This document shows positions 10,001-23,700 of a DNA stretch of 64,000 nucleotides, piece by piece; positions within the stretch are counted from its first letter, which is position 1, and every line of letters starts with the position of its first letter. Both the position numbers and the translations under genes were made by a program. Under the pieces are notes generated by a model. That model saw only the letters and a program-made list of their open reading frames with translations. It did not search any database and was not told the DNA's origin. The DNA is from Xestospongia bergquistia (Eukaryota; Porifera; Demospongiae; Haplosclerida; Petrosiidae): NCBI GenBank assembly GCA_963965975.1, contig OZ014414.1, positions 4,253,501-4,317,500 on the forward strand, read 5' to 3'.

Positions 10001-12221
10001 CTTTATGGCGCTGACTAAAACAACAGCTATTAACAGTTTAGCAAGTTAGTTTGCATTAACGCTCTAAAGTCTTAAAGACTTTAGAAGGTTTAGACTATTG
10101 ATTGACGCGTATAAAGTAAACTGCTCTCTCCAAAGGACTTTATGGCAAAAACTAAGTAAACAGCTATTAACAGTTTAGTAAGTTAGTTTGCATTAACGCT
10201 CTAAAGTCTTTAAGTTAAAGACTTTAGAAGGTTTAGACTATTGAGAGAAGTTTATAAAGTAAACTGCTCAGTCTAAAGGAGTTTATGGCACTAACTAAAT
10301 AAAGAGCTATTAACAGTTTAGTAAGTTAGTTTGCATTAACGCTCTAAAGTCTTTAAGTTAAAGACTTTAGATTGTTTAGACTATTGAGAGAAGTTTATAA
10401 AGTAAACTGCTCAGTCTAAAGGACTATATGGCACTAACTAAATAAACAGCTATTAACAGTTTACTAAGTTAGTTTGCATTAACGCTCTAAAGTCTTTAAG
10501 TTAAAGACTTTAGAAGGTTTAGACTATTGAGAGAAGTTTATAAAGTAAACTGCTCAGTCTAAAGGACTTTATTGCACTAACTAAATAAAGAGCTATTAAC
10601 AGGTTAGTAAGTTAGTTTGCATTAACGCTCTAAAGTCTTTAAGTTAAAGACTTTAGAAGGTTTAGACGTTTGAGAGAAGTTCATAAAGTAAACTTCTCAG
10701 TCTAAAGGACTTTATGGCACTAACTAAATGAACTGCTATTAACAGTTTAGTAAGTAAGCTGCATTAACACTCCAAAGTCATTAAGTTAAAGACTTTAGAA
10801 GGTTTAGACTATTGAGTGAATCTTACAAAATAAACTGCTCTGTCTAAAGGACTTTATGGCACTAACTAAATAAACAGGTATTAACAGTTTAGTAAGTTAG
10901 TTTGCATTAACGCTCTAAAGTCTTTAAGTTAAAGACTTTAGAAGGTTTGGACAATTGAGAGAAGTTTATAAAGTAAACTGCTCAGTCTAAAGGACTTTAT
11001 GGCACTAACTAAATAAACATCTATTAACAGTTTAGTTAGTTAGTTTGCATTAACGCTCTAAAGTCTTTAAGTTAAAGACTTTAGAAGGTTTAGACTTTTG
11101 AGAGAAGTTTATAAAGTAAACTGCTCAGTCTAAAGGACTTTATGGCACTAACTAAATAAACAGCTATTAACAGGTTAGTAAGTTAGTTTGCATTAACGCT
11201 CTAAAGTCTTTAAGTTAAAGACTTTAGAAGGTTTAGGCAATTGAGAGAAGTTTATAAAGTAAACTGCTCAGTCTAAAGGACTTTATGGCACTAAATAAAT
11301 AAACAGCTATTAACAGTTTAGTTAGTTAGTTTGCATTAACGCTCTAAAGTCTTTAAGTTAAAGACTTTAGAAGGTTTAGACTATTGAGAGAAGGTTATCA
11401 AGTAAACTGCTCAGTCTAAAGGACTTTATTGCACGAACTAATAAAGAGCTGTTAACAGTTTAGTAAGTTAGTTTGCATTGACATTATAATGTCTTTAAGT
11501 TAAAGACTTTAGAAGGTTTAGACTATTGAGAGAATTTTATAAAGTAAACTGCTCAGTCTAAAGGAGTTTATGGCACTAACTAAATAAACAGCTGTTAACG
11601 GTTTAGTAAGTTAGTTTGCATTAACGCTCTAAAGTCTTTTGTTAAAGACTTTAGAAGGTTTTTACTATTGAGAAGATGTTATCAAGTAAACTGCTCAGTC
11701 TAAAGGACTTTATTGCACTAACTAATAAAGAGCTATTAACAGTTTTGTAAGTTATTTTCCTTTAACGCTCTAAAGTCTTGAAGTTAAAGACTTTAGAAGG
11801 TTTAGACTATTGAGAGAAGTTAATAAAGTAAACTGCTCAGTCTAAGGGACTTTATGGCACTAACTAAATAAACAGCTATTAACAGTTTAGTAAGTCAGTT
11901 TGCATTAACGCTCTAAAGTCTTTAAGTTAAAGACTTTAGACGGTTTAGACTATTGATATTGTTTATAAAGTAAACTGCTCAGTCTAAAGGACTCTATGGC
12001 ACTAACTAAATAAACAGCCATTAACAGTTTAGTAACATAGTTTGCATTAACGCTCCAAAGTCGTTAAGTTAAAGACTTTAGAAGGTTTAGACTGTTGAGA
12101 CAAGTTTATAAAGTAAACTGCTCAGCCTAAAGGACTTTATGGCAATAACTAAATGAACAGCTATTAACAGTTTACTAAGTAAGTTTGCATTAAATCTCTA
12201 AAGTCATTAAGTTAAAGACTT

Positions 12222-13130
12222 TAGAGGGTTTACATATTGAGAGAAGTTTATAAAGTAAACTGCTCAGTCTAAAGGACTTTATGGTACTAACTAAATAAAC
12301 AGCTATTAATAGTTTAGTAAGTTAGTTTGCATTAACGCTCTAAAGTCTTTAAGTTAAAGACTTTAGAAGGTTTAGACTACTGAGAGAAGTTTATAAAGTA
12401 AACCGCTCAGTCTAAAGGACTTTATGGCACTAACTAAATAAACAGCTATTAACAGTTTAGTAAGTTAGTTTGCATTAACGCTCTAAAGTCTTTAAGTTAA
12501 GGACTTTAGAAGGTTTACACAATTGAGAGGAGTTTATAAAGTAAACTGCTCAGTCTAAAGGACTCTATGGCACTAACTAAATAAACAGCCATTAACAGTT
12601 TAGTAAGTTAGTTTGCATTAACGCTCTAAAGTCATTAAGTTAAAGACTTTAGAAGGTTTAGACTATTGAGAGAAGTTTATAAAGTAAACTGTTCAGTCTA
12701 AAGGACTTTATGGCACTAACTGAATGAACAGCTATTAACAGTTTAGTAAGTAAGTTTGCATTAAAACTCTAAAGTCATTAAGTTAAAGACTTTAGAGGGT
12801 TTAGATATTGAGAGAAGTTTATAAAGTAAACTGCTCAGTCTAAAGGACTTTATGGCACTAACTAAATAAACAGCTATTAATAGTTTAGTAAGTTAGTTTG
12901 CATTAACGCTCTAAAGTCTTTAAGTTAAAGACTTTAGAAGGTTTAGACTACTGAGAGAAGTTTATAAAGTAAACCGCTCAGTCTAAAGGACTTTATGGCA
13001 CTAACTAAATAAACAGCTATTAACAGTTTAGTAAGTTAGCTTGCATTAACGCTCTAAAGTCTTTAAGTTAAGGACTTTAGAAGGTTTACACAATTGAGAG
13101 GAGTTTATAAAGTAAACTGCTCAGTCTAAA
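12222..13130 (+). repeat. four-monomer duplication (572 bp)
   Basis: Marked monomers recur at 572-bp spacing: GAGGGTTTACATATTGAG near 12222 and its near copy near 12793, then ACTACTGAGAG near 12377 and 12949, then ACACAATTGAGAGG. This is a higher-order tandem duplication of four units. Confidence 0.65.
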
Positions 13131-14769
13131 GGACTCTATGGCACTAACTAAATAAACCGCCATTAACAGTTTAGTAAGTTAGTTTGCATTAACACTCTAA
13201 AGTCATTAAGTTAAAGACTTTAGAAGGTTTAGACTATTGAGTGAATCTTACAAAATAAACTGGTCTGTCTAAAGGACTTTATGGCACTAACTAAATGAAC
13301 AGCTATTAACAGTTTAGTAAGTTAGTTTGCATTAATGCTCTAAAGTCTTTAAGTTAAAGACTTTAGAAGGTTTAGACTATTGAGAGAATTTTATAAAGTA
13401 AACTGCTCAGTCTAAAGGACTTTATGGCGCTAATTAAATAAACAGCTATTAACAGTTTAGTAAGTTAGTTTGCATTAACGCTCTAAAGTCTTTAAGTTAA
13501 AGACTTTAGAAGGTTTAGACTATTGAGAGAAGTTTATAAAGTAAACTGCTCAGTCTAAAGGAGTCGATGGCACTAACTAAATAAACAGCTATTAACAGAT
13601 TAGTAAGTTAGTTTGCATTAACGCTCTAAAGTCTTTAAGTTAAAGACTTTAGAAGGTTTAGACTATTGAGAGAAGTTTATAAAGTAAACTGCTCAGTCTA
13701 AAGGACTCTATGGCACTAACTAAATAAACAGCCATTACCAGTTTAGTAAGTTAGTTTGCATTAACGCTCTAAAGTCATTAAGTTAAAGACTTTAGAAGGT
13801 TTAGACTATTGAGAGAAGTTTATAAAGTAAACTGCTCAGTCTAAAGGACTTTATGGCACTAACCGAATGAGCAGCTATTAACAGTTTGGTAAGTAAGTTT
13901 GCATTAACACTCTAAAGTCATTAAGTTAAAGACTTTAGAAGGTTTAGACTATTGAGTGAATCTTACAAAATAAACTGCTCTGTCTAAAGGACTTTATGGC
14001 ACTAACTAAATAAACAGCTATTAACAGTTCAGTCAGTTAGTTTGCATTAATGCTCTAAAGTCTTTAAGTTAAAGACTTTAGAATGTATAGACTATTGAGA
14101 GAAGTTTATAAAGTAACCTGCTCAGTCTAAAGGACTTTATGGCACTAACTAAATGAACATCTATTAACAGTTTAGTAAGTTAGTTTGCATTAACGTTCTA
14201 AAGTCTTTAAGTTAAAGACTTTAGAAGGTTTAGACTATTGAGAGAAGTTTATAAAGTAAACTGCTCAGTCTAAAGGAGTCGTTGGCACTAACTAAATAAA
14301 CAGCTATTAACAGTTTAGTAAGTTAGTTTGCATTAACGCTCTAAAGTCTTTAAGATAAAGACTTTAGAAGGTTTAGACTATTGAGAGAAGTTTATAAAGT
14401 AAACTGTTCAGTCTAAAGGACTTTATGGCACTAAGTAAATGAACAGCTATTAACAGTTTAGTAAGTAAGTTTGCATTAAAACTCTAAAGTCATTAAGTTA
14501 AAGACTTTAGAAGGTTTAGACTATTGATTGAATCTTACAAAATAAACTCCTCTGTCTAAAGGGCTTTATGGCACTAACTAAATAAACAGCTATTAACAGT
14601 TTAGTAAGTTAGTTTGCTTTAACGCTCTAAAGTCTTTAAGTTAAAGACTTTAGAAGGTTTAGACTATTGAGAGAAGTTTGTAAAGTAAACTGCTCAGTCT
14701 AAAGGAGTCGATGGCACTAACTAAATAAACAGCTATTAACAGTTTAGTAAGTTAGTTTGCATTAACGCT

Positions 14770-16490
14770 CTAAAGTCTTTAAGTTAAAGACTTTAGAAGG
14801 TTTAGACTATTGAGAGAAGTTTATAAAGTAAACTGTTCAGTCTAAAGGACTTTATGGCACTAAGTAAATGAACAGCTATTAACAGTTTAGTAAGTAAGTT
14901 TGCATTAACACTCTAAAGTCATTAAGTTAAAGACTTTAGAAGGTTTAGACTATTGAGTGAATCTTACAAAATAAACTCCTCTGTCTAAAGGACTTTATGG
15001 CACTAACTAAATAAACAGCTATTAACAGTTTAGTAAGTTAGTTTGCATTAACGCTCTAAAGTCTTTAAGTTAAAGACTTTAGAAGATTTAGACTATTGAG
15101 AGAAGTTTATAAAGTAAACTGTTCAGTCTAAAGGACTTTATGGCACTAACTAAATGAACAGCTATTAACAGTTTAGTAAGTAAGTTTCCATTAACACTCT
15201 AAAGTCATTAAGTTAAAGACTTTAGAAGGTTTAGAGTATTGAGTGAATCTTACAAAATAAACTGCTCTGTCTAAAGGACTTTATGGCACTAACTAAATAA
15301 ACAGCTATTAACAGTTTAGTAAGTTAGTTTGCATTAACGCTCTAAAGTCTTTAAGTTAAAGACTTTAGAAGGTTTAGACTATTGAGAGAAGTTTATAAAG
15401 TAAACTGCTCAGTCTAAAGGACTTTATGGCACTAACTAAATAAACAGCTATTAACAGTTTAGTAAGTTAGTTTGCAATAACGCTCTAAGGTCTTTAAGTT
15501 AAAGACTTTAGAAGGTTTAGACTATTGAGTGACGCTTATAAAGTAAACTGGTCTCTCTAAAGGACTTTATGGCACTAACTAAATAAACAGCTATTAACAG
15601 TTTAGTAAGTTAGTTTGCATTAACGCTCTAAAGTCTTTAAGTTAAAGACTTTAGAAGGTTTAGACTATTGAGAGAAGTTTATAAAGTAAACTGTTCAGTC
15701 TAAAGGACTTTATGGCACTAAGTAAATGAACAGCTATTAACAGTTTAGTAAGTAAGTTTGCATTAACACTCTAAAGTCATTAAGTTAAAGACATTAGAAG
15801 GTTTAGACTATTGAGTGAATCTTACAAAATAAACTCCTCTGTCTAAAGGACTTTATGGCACTAACTAAATAAACAGCTATTAACAGTTTAGTAAGTTAGT
15901 TTGCATTCACGCTCTAAAGTCTTTAAGTTAAAGAGTTTAGAAGATTTAGACTATTGAGAGAAGTTTATAAAGTAAACTGTTCAGTCTACAGGACTTTATG
16001 GCACTAACTAAATGAACAGCTATTAACAGTTTAGTAAGTAAGTTTCCATTAACACTCTAAAGTCATTAAGTTAAAGACTTTAGAAGGTTTAGATTATTGA
16101 GTGAATCTTACAAAATAACCTGCTCTGTCTAAAGGACTTTATGGCACTAACTAAATAAACAGCTATTAACAGTTTAGTAAGTTAGTTTGCATTAACGCTC
16201 TAAAGTCTTTAAGTGAAAGACTTTAGAAGGTTTAGACTATTGAGAGAAATTTATAAAGTAAACTGCTCAGTCTAAAGGACTTTATGGCACTAACTAAATA
16301 AACAGCTATTAACAGTTTAGTAAGTTAGTTTGCAATAACGCTCTAAGGTCTTTAAGTTAAAGACTTTAGAAGGTTTAGACTACTGAGTGACGCTTATAGA
16401 GTAAACTGGTCTCTCTAAAGGACTTTATGGCACTAACTAAATAAACAGCTATTAACAGTTTAGTAAGTTAGGTTGCATTAACGCTCTAAA
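14770..16490 (+). repeat. six-monomer higher-order duplication (858 bp)
   Basis: Diagnostic variants repeat exactly 858 bp (6 x 143) apart: ATAAACTCCT at 14971 and 15829, AGAAGATTTA at 15081 and 15939, GCAATAACGC at 15474 and 16332. The order is the same in both blocks. Confidence 0.75.
15339..15481 (+). repeat. representative satellite monomer with three dyads
   Basis: A near-consensus copy (one change near its end). Three dyad-symmetric parts follow each other. Dyad A, 15341-15369, has perfect 14-bp arms (TCTAAAGTCTTTAA) around a single G. Dyad B, 15373-15418, has TTTAGAC pairing with GTCTAAA outside and AGTTTA with TAAACT inside, around TAAAG. Dyad C, 15431-15471, has ACTAACT and AGTTAGT outside and TAAAC and GTTTA inside, around CTATTAA. 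Together they cover 116 of 143 bp. The unit has four TTAA sites and a TATA-like TTTATAAAG. Confidence 0.85.
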
Positions 16491-16749
16491 GTCTTTAAGT
16501 TAAAGACTTTAGAAGGTTTAGACTATTGAGAGAAGTTTATAAAGTAAACTGCTCAGTCTAAAGGACTTTATGGCACTAACTAAATAAACAGCTATTAACA
16601 GTTTAGTAAGTTAGTTTGCATTAATGCTCTAAAGTCTTTAAGTTAAAGACTTTAGAAAGTTTAGACTATTCAGAGAAGTTTATAAAGTAAACTGCTCAGT
16701 CTAAAGGACTTTATGGCACTAACTAAATAAACAGCTATTAACAGTTTAG

Positions 16750-19700
16750 TAAGTTATTTTGCATTAACGCTCTAAAGTCTTTAAGTTGAAGACTTGAGAC
16801 GGTTTAGACTATTGAGTGACGCTTATAAAGTAAACAGGTCTCTCTAAAGGACTTTATGGCAATAACTAAATAAACAGCTATTAACAGTTTAGTAAGTTAG
16901 TTTGCATTAACGCTCTAAAGTCTTTAAGTTAAAGACTTTAGAAGCTTTAGACTATTGAGAGAAGTTTATAAAGTAAACTGCTCAGTCTAAAGGACTTTAT
17001 GGCACTAACTAAATAAACAGCTATTAACAGTTTAGCAAGTTAGTTTGCATTAACGCTCTAACGTCTTTTAGTTAAAGACTTTAGAAGGTTTAGACTATTG
17101 AGAGTTTATAAAGTAAACTGCTCTGTCTAAAGGACTTTACGGCACTAACTAAATAAAAAGCTATTAACAGTTTAGTAAGTTAGTTTGCATTGACGCTCTA
17201 AAGTCTTTAAGTTAAAGACTTTAGAAGGTTTAGACTATTGAGAGAAGTTTATAAAGTAAACTGCTCAGTCTAAAGGACTTTATGGCACTAACTAAATAAA
17301 CAGGTATTAACAGTTTAGTAAGTTAGTTTGCGTTAACGCTCTAAAGTCTTTAAGTTAAAGACTTTAGATTGTTTAGACTATCGAGAGAAGTTTATAAAGT
17401 AAACTGCTCAGTCTAAAGGACTTTATGGCACTAACTAAATAAACAGCTATTAACAGTTTAGTAAGTTAGTTTGCATTAACGCTCTAAAGTCTTTAAGATA
17501 GAGACTTTAGAAGGTTTAGACTATTGAGAGAAGTTCATAAAGTAAACTTCTCAGTCTAAAGGACTTTATGGCACTAACTAAATGAACTGCTATTAACAGT
17601 TTAGTAGGTAAGTTTGCGTTAACACTCTAAAGTCATTAAGTTAAAGACTTTAGAAGGTTTAGACTATTGAGTGAATCTTACAAAATAAACTGCTCTGTCT
17701 AAAGGACTTTATGGCACTAACTAAATAAACAGCTATTAACAGTTTAGTAAGTTAGTTTGCATTAACGCTCTCAAGTCTTTAAGTTAAAGACTTTAGAAGA
17801 TTTAGACTATTGAGAGAAGTTTATAAAGTAAACTGCTCAGTCTAAAGGACTTTATGGCACTAACTAAATTAACAGCTATTAACAGTTTAGTAAGTAAGTT
17901 TGCATTAACACCCTAAACTCATTAAGTTAAAGACTTTAGAAGGTTTAGACTATTGAGTGAATCATACAAAATAAACTACTCCGTCTAAAGGACTTTATGG
18001 CACAAACTAAATAAACAGCTATTAACAGTTTAATAAGTTAGTTTGCATTAACGCTCTAAAGTCTTTAAGTTAAAGACTTTAGAAGCTTTAGACTATTGTG
18101 AGAAGTTTATAAAGTAAACTGCTCAGTCTAAAGGACTTTATGGCACTAACTAAATAAACAGCTATTAACAGTTTAGTAAGTTAGTTTGCATTAACGCTCT
18201 AAAGTCTTTAAGTTAAAGACTTTAGAAAGTCTAGACGATTGAGAGAAGTTTATAAAGTAAACTGCTCGGTCTAAAGGACTTTATGGCACTAACTAAATAA
18301 ACAGCTATTACCAGTTTAGTAAGTTAGTTTGCATTAACGCTCTAAAGTCTTTAAGTTAAAGACTTTAGAAGGTTTAGACTATTGAGAGAAGTTTATAAAG
18401 TAAACTGCTCAGTCTAAAGGACTTTATGGCACTAAATAAATAAACAGCTATTAACAGTTTAGTCAGTTAGTTTGCATTAACGCTCTAAAGTCTTTAAGTT
18501 AAAGACTTTAGATTGTTTAGACTATCGAGAGAAGTTTATGAAGTAAACTGCTCAGTCTAAAGGACTTTATGGCACTAACTAAATAAACAGCTATTAACAG
18601 TTTAGTAAGTTAGTTTGCAATAACGCTCTAAGGTCTTTAAGTTAAAGACTTTAGAAGGTTAAACTATTGAATGACGCTTATAAAGTAAACTGGTCTCTCT
18701 AAAGGACTTCATGGAACTAACTAAATAAACAGCTATTAACAGTTTAGTAAGTTAGTTTGCAATAACGCTCTAAAGTCATTAAGTTAAAGACTTTAGAAGG
18801 TTTAGACTATTGAGAGAAGTTTATAAAGTAAACTGCTCAGTCTAAAGGACTTTATGGCACTAACTAAATAAACAGCTATTAACAGTTTAGTAAGTTAGTT
18901 TGCATTAACGCTCTAAAGTCTTTAAGTTAAAGACTTTAGAAGGTTTACACTATTGAGAGAAGTTTATAAAGTAAACTGTTCAGTCTAAAGTACCTTATGG
19001 CACTAACTAAATAAACAGCTATTAACAGTTTAGTAAGCTCTTTTGCATTAACGCTCTAAAGTCTTTTAGTTGAAGACTTTAGAAGGGTTAGACTATTGAG
19101 TGACGCTTATAAAGTAAACTGGTCTCTCTAAAGGACTTTATGGCTATAACTAAATAAACAGCTATTAAGAGTTTAGTAAGTTAGTTTGCATTAATGCTCT
19201 AAAGTCTTTAAGTTAAAGACTTTAGAAGGCTTAGACTATTGAGAGAAGTTTATAAAGTAAACTGCTCAGTCTAAAGGACTTTATGGCACTAACTAAATAA
19301 ACAGCTATTAACAGTTTAGTAAGTTAGTTTGCATTAACGCTCTAACGTCTTTTAGTTAAAGACTTTACAAGGTTTAGACTATTGAGAGTTTATAAAGTAA
19401 ACTGCTCAGTCTAAAGGACTTTACGGCACTAACTAAATAAACAGCTATTAACAGTTTAGTAAGTTAGTTTGCGTTGAAGCTCTAAAGCCTTTAAGTTAAA
19501 GACTTTAGAAGGTTTAGACTATTGAGAGAAGTTTATAAAGTAAACTGCTCAGTCTAAAAAACTTTATGGCACTAACTAAGTAAACAGGTATTAACAGTTT
19601 AGTCAGTTAGTTTGCATTAACGCTCTAAAGTCTTTAAGTTAAAGACTTTAGATTGTGTAGACTATCGAGAGAAGTTTATAAAGAAAACTGCTCAGTCTAA

Positions 19701-20770
19701 AGGACTTTAAGGCACTAACTAAATAAACAGCTATTAACAGTTTAGTAAGTTAGTTTGCATTAACGCTCTAAAGTCTTTAAGATAGAGACTTTAGAAGGTT
19801 TACACTATTGAGAGAAGTTCATAAAGTAAACTGCTCAGTCTAAAGGACTTTATGGCACTAACTAAATGAACTGCTATTAACAGTTTAGTAGGTAAGTTTG
19901 CGTTAACACTCTAAAGTCATTAAGTTAAAGACCTTAGAAGGTTTAGACTATTGAGTGAATCTTACAAAATAAACTGCTCTGTCTAAAGGACTTTATGGCA
20001 CTAACTAAATAAACAGCTATTAACAGTTTAGTAAGTTAGTTTGCATTAACGTTCTCAAGTCTTTAAGTTAAAGACTTTAGAAGATTTAGACTATTGAGAG
20101 AAGTTTATAAAGTAAACTGCTCAGTCTAAAGGACTTTATGGCACTAACTAAATGAACAGCTATTAACAGTTTAGTAAGTAAGTTTGCATTAATACCCTAA
20201 ACTCATTAAGTTAAAGACTTTAGAAAGTTTAGACTGTTGAGTGAATCATACAAAATAAACTACTCCGTCTAAAGGACTTTATGGCACTAACTAAATAAAC
20301 AGCTATTAACAGTTTAATAAGTTAGTTTGCATTAACGCTCTAAAGTCTTTAAGTTAAAGACTTTAGAAGCTTTAGACTATTGTGAGAAGTTTATAAAGTA
20401 AACTGCTCAGTCTAAAGGACTTTATGGCACTAACTAAATAAACAGCTATTAACAGTTTAGTAAGTTAGTTTGCATTAACGCTCTAAAGTCTTTAAGTTAA
20501 AGACTTTAGAAAGTTTAGACTATTGAGAGAAGTTTATAAAGTAAACTGCTCGGTCTAAAGGACTTTATGGCACTAACTAAATAAACAGCTATTACCAGTT
20601 TAGTAAGTTAGTTTGCATTAACGCTCTAAAGTCTTTAAGTTAAAGACTTTAGAAGGTTTAGACTATTGAGAGAAGTTTATAAAGTAAACTGCTCAGTCTA
20701 AAGGACTCTATGGCACTAACTAAATAAACAGCTATTAACAGTTTAGTAAGTTAGTTTGCATTAACGCTCT
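16750..20770 (+). repeat. segmental duplication, 2284-bp spacing (16 monomers)
   Basis: A run of about 1.7 kb (about 16750-18480) recurs 2284 bp downstream (about 19030-20770). Shared markers are GAGTGACGC at 16814 and 19098, a shortened GAGAGTTTATAAAG monomer near 17100 and 19384, CCCTAAACTC at 17911 and 20195, and CGGTCTAAAGG at 18267 and 20551. Confidence 0.7.
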
Positions 20771-23700
20771 AAAGTCTTTAAGATAAAGACTTTAGATGGT
20801 TTAGACTATTGAGAGAAGTTCATAAAGTAAACTGCTCAGTCTAAAGGACTTTATGGCACTAACTAAATAAACAGCTATTAACAGTTTTGTAAGTTAGTTT
20901 GCATTAACGCTCTAAAGTCTTTAAGTTAAAGACTTTAGAAAGTTTAGACTATTGACAGAATTTTATAAAGTAAACTGCTCAGTCTAAAGGACTTTATGGC
21001 ACTAACTAAATAAACAGCTATTAACAGTTTAGTAAGTTAGTTTGCATTAACGCTCTAAAGTCTTTAAGTTAAAGACTTTAGAAGGTTTATACTATTGAGA
21101 AAATGTTATCAAGTAAACTGCTCAGTGTAAAGGACTTTATTGCACTAACTAATAAAGAGCTATTAAGAGTTTGCTAAGTTATTTTGCTTTAACGCTCTAA
21201 AGTCTTTAAGTTAAAGACTTTAGAAGGTTTAGACTATTGAGAGAAGTTTATAAAGTAAACTGCTCAGTCTAAAGGGCTTTATGGCACTAACTAAATAAAC
21301 AGCTATTACCAGTTTAGTAAGTTAGTTTGCATTAACGCTCTAAAGTCTTTAAGTTAAAGACTTTAGAAGCTTTAGACTATTGAGAGAAGTTTATAAAGTA
21401 AACTGCTCAGTCTAAAGGACTTTATGGCACTAACTAAATAAACAGCTATTAACAGTTTAGTAAGTTAGTTTGCAATAACACTCTAAGGTCTTTAAGTTGA
21501 AGACTTTAGAAGGTTTAGACTATTGAATGACGCTTATAAAGTAAACTGGTCTCTCTAAAGGACTTTATGGAACTAACTAAATAAACAGCTATTAACAGTT
21601 TAGTAAGTTAGTTTGCATTAACGCTCTAAAGTCTTTTAGTTAAAGACTTCAGAAGGTTTAGACTATTGAGAGAAGTTTATAAAGTAAACTGCTCAGTCTA
21701 AAGGACTTTATGGCACTAACTAAATAAACAGCTATTAACAGTTTAGTAAGTTAGTTTGCATTCACGCTCTAAAGTCTTTAAGTTGAAGACTTTAGAAGGG
21801 TTAGACTATTGAGTGACGCTTATAAAGTAAACTGGTCTCTCTAAAGGACTTTAAGGCTATAACTAAATAAACAGCTATTAAGAGTTTAGTAAGTTACTTT
21901 GCATTAATGCTCTAAAGTCTTTAAGTTAAAGACTTTAGAAGGTTTAGACTATTGAGAGAAGTTTATAAAGTAAACTGCTCAGTCTAAAGGACTTTATGGC
22001 ACTAATTAAATAAACAGCTATTAACAGTTTAGTAAGTTAGTTTGCCTTAACGCTCTAAAGTCTTTAAGTTTAAGACTTTAGAAGCTTTAGACTATTGAGA
22101 GAAGTTTATAAAGTAAACTGCTCAGTCTAAAGGACTTTATGGCAATAACTAAATAAGCAGCTATTAACAGTTTAGTAAGTTAGTTTGCATTAACGCTCTA
22201 ACGTCTTTAAGTTAAAGACTTTAGAAGCTTTAGACTATTCAGAGTTTAGAAAGTAAACTGATCAGTCTAAAGGACTTTACGGCACTAACTAAATAAACAG
22301 CTATTAACAGTTTAGTAAGTTAGTTTGCATTGACGCTCTAAAGTCTTTAAGTTAAAGACTTTAGAAGGTTTAGACTATTGAGAGAAGTTTATAAAGTAAA
22401 CTGCTCAGTCTAAAGGACTTTATGGCACTAACTAAATAAACAGGTATTAACAGTTTAGTAAGTTACTTTGCATTAACGCTCTAAAGTCTTTAAGTTAAAG
22501 ACTTTAAATTGTTTAGACTATCGAGAGAAGTTTATAAAGTAAACTGCTCAGTCTAAAGGACTTTATGGCACTAACTAAATAAACAGCTATAAACAGTTTA
22601 GTAAGTTAGTTTGCATGAACGCTCTAAAGTCTTTAAGTTAAAGACTTTAGAAGGTTTAGACTATTGAGAGAAGTTTATAAAGTAAACTGCTCAGTATAAA
22701 GGACTCTATGGCACTAACTAAATAAACAGCTATTAACAGTTTAGTAAGTAAGTTTGCGTTAACACTCTAAAGTCATTAAGTTAAAGACTTTAGAAGGTTT
22801 AGACTATTGAGTGAATCTTACAAAATAAACTACTCCGTCTAAAGGACTTTATGGCACTAACTAAATAAACAGCTATTAACAGTTTAATAAGTTAGTTTGC
22901 ATTAACGCTCTAAAGTCTTTAAGTTAAAGACTTTAGAAGCTTTAGACTATTGAGAGAAGTTTATAAAGTAAACTGCTCAGTCTAAAGGACTTTATGGCAC
23001 TAACTAAATAAACAGCTATTAACGGTTTAGTAAGTTAGTTTGCATTAACGCTCTAAAGTCTTTAAGTTAAAGACTTTAGAAGGTTTAGACTATTGAGAGA
23101 AGTTTATAAAGTAAACTGCTCAGTCTAACGGACTCTATGGCACTAACTAAATAAACAGCCATTAACAGTTTAGTAAGTTAGTTTGCATTAATGCTCTAAA
23201 GTCTTTAAGTTAATGTCTTTAGAAGGTTCAGACTATTGAGAGAATTTTATAAAGTAAACTGCTAAGTCTAAAGGACTTTATGGCACTATCTAAATGAGCA
23301 GCTATTAACAGTTTAGTAAGTAAGTTTGCATTAACACTCTAAAGTCATTAAGTTAAAGACTTTAGATGGTTTAGACTATTGAGTGACGCTTATAAAGTAA
23401 ACTGTTCTCTCTAAAGGACTTTATGGCAATAACTAAATAAACAGCTATTAAAAGATTAGTAAGTTAGTTTGCATTCACGCTCTTAAATCTTTAAGTTAAA
23501 GACTTTAGAAAGATTACACTATTGAGAGCAGTTTATAAAGTAAACTGCTCAGTCTAAAGGACTCTATGGCACTTCTAAATAAACAGCTATTAACAGTTTA
23601 GTAAGTAAGTTTGCATTAACACTCTAAAGTCATTAAGTTAAAGACTTTAGAAGGTTTAGACTATTGAGTGAATCTTACAAAATAAACTTCTCCTTCTAAA

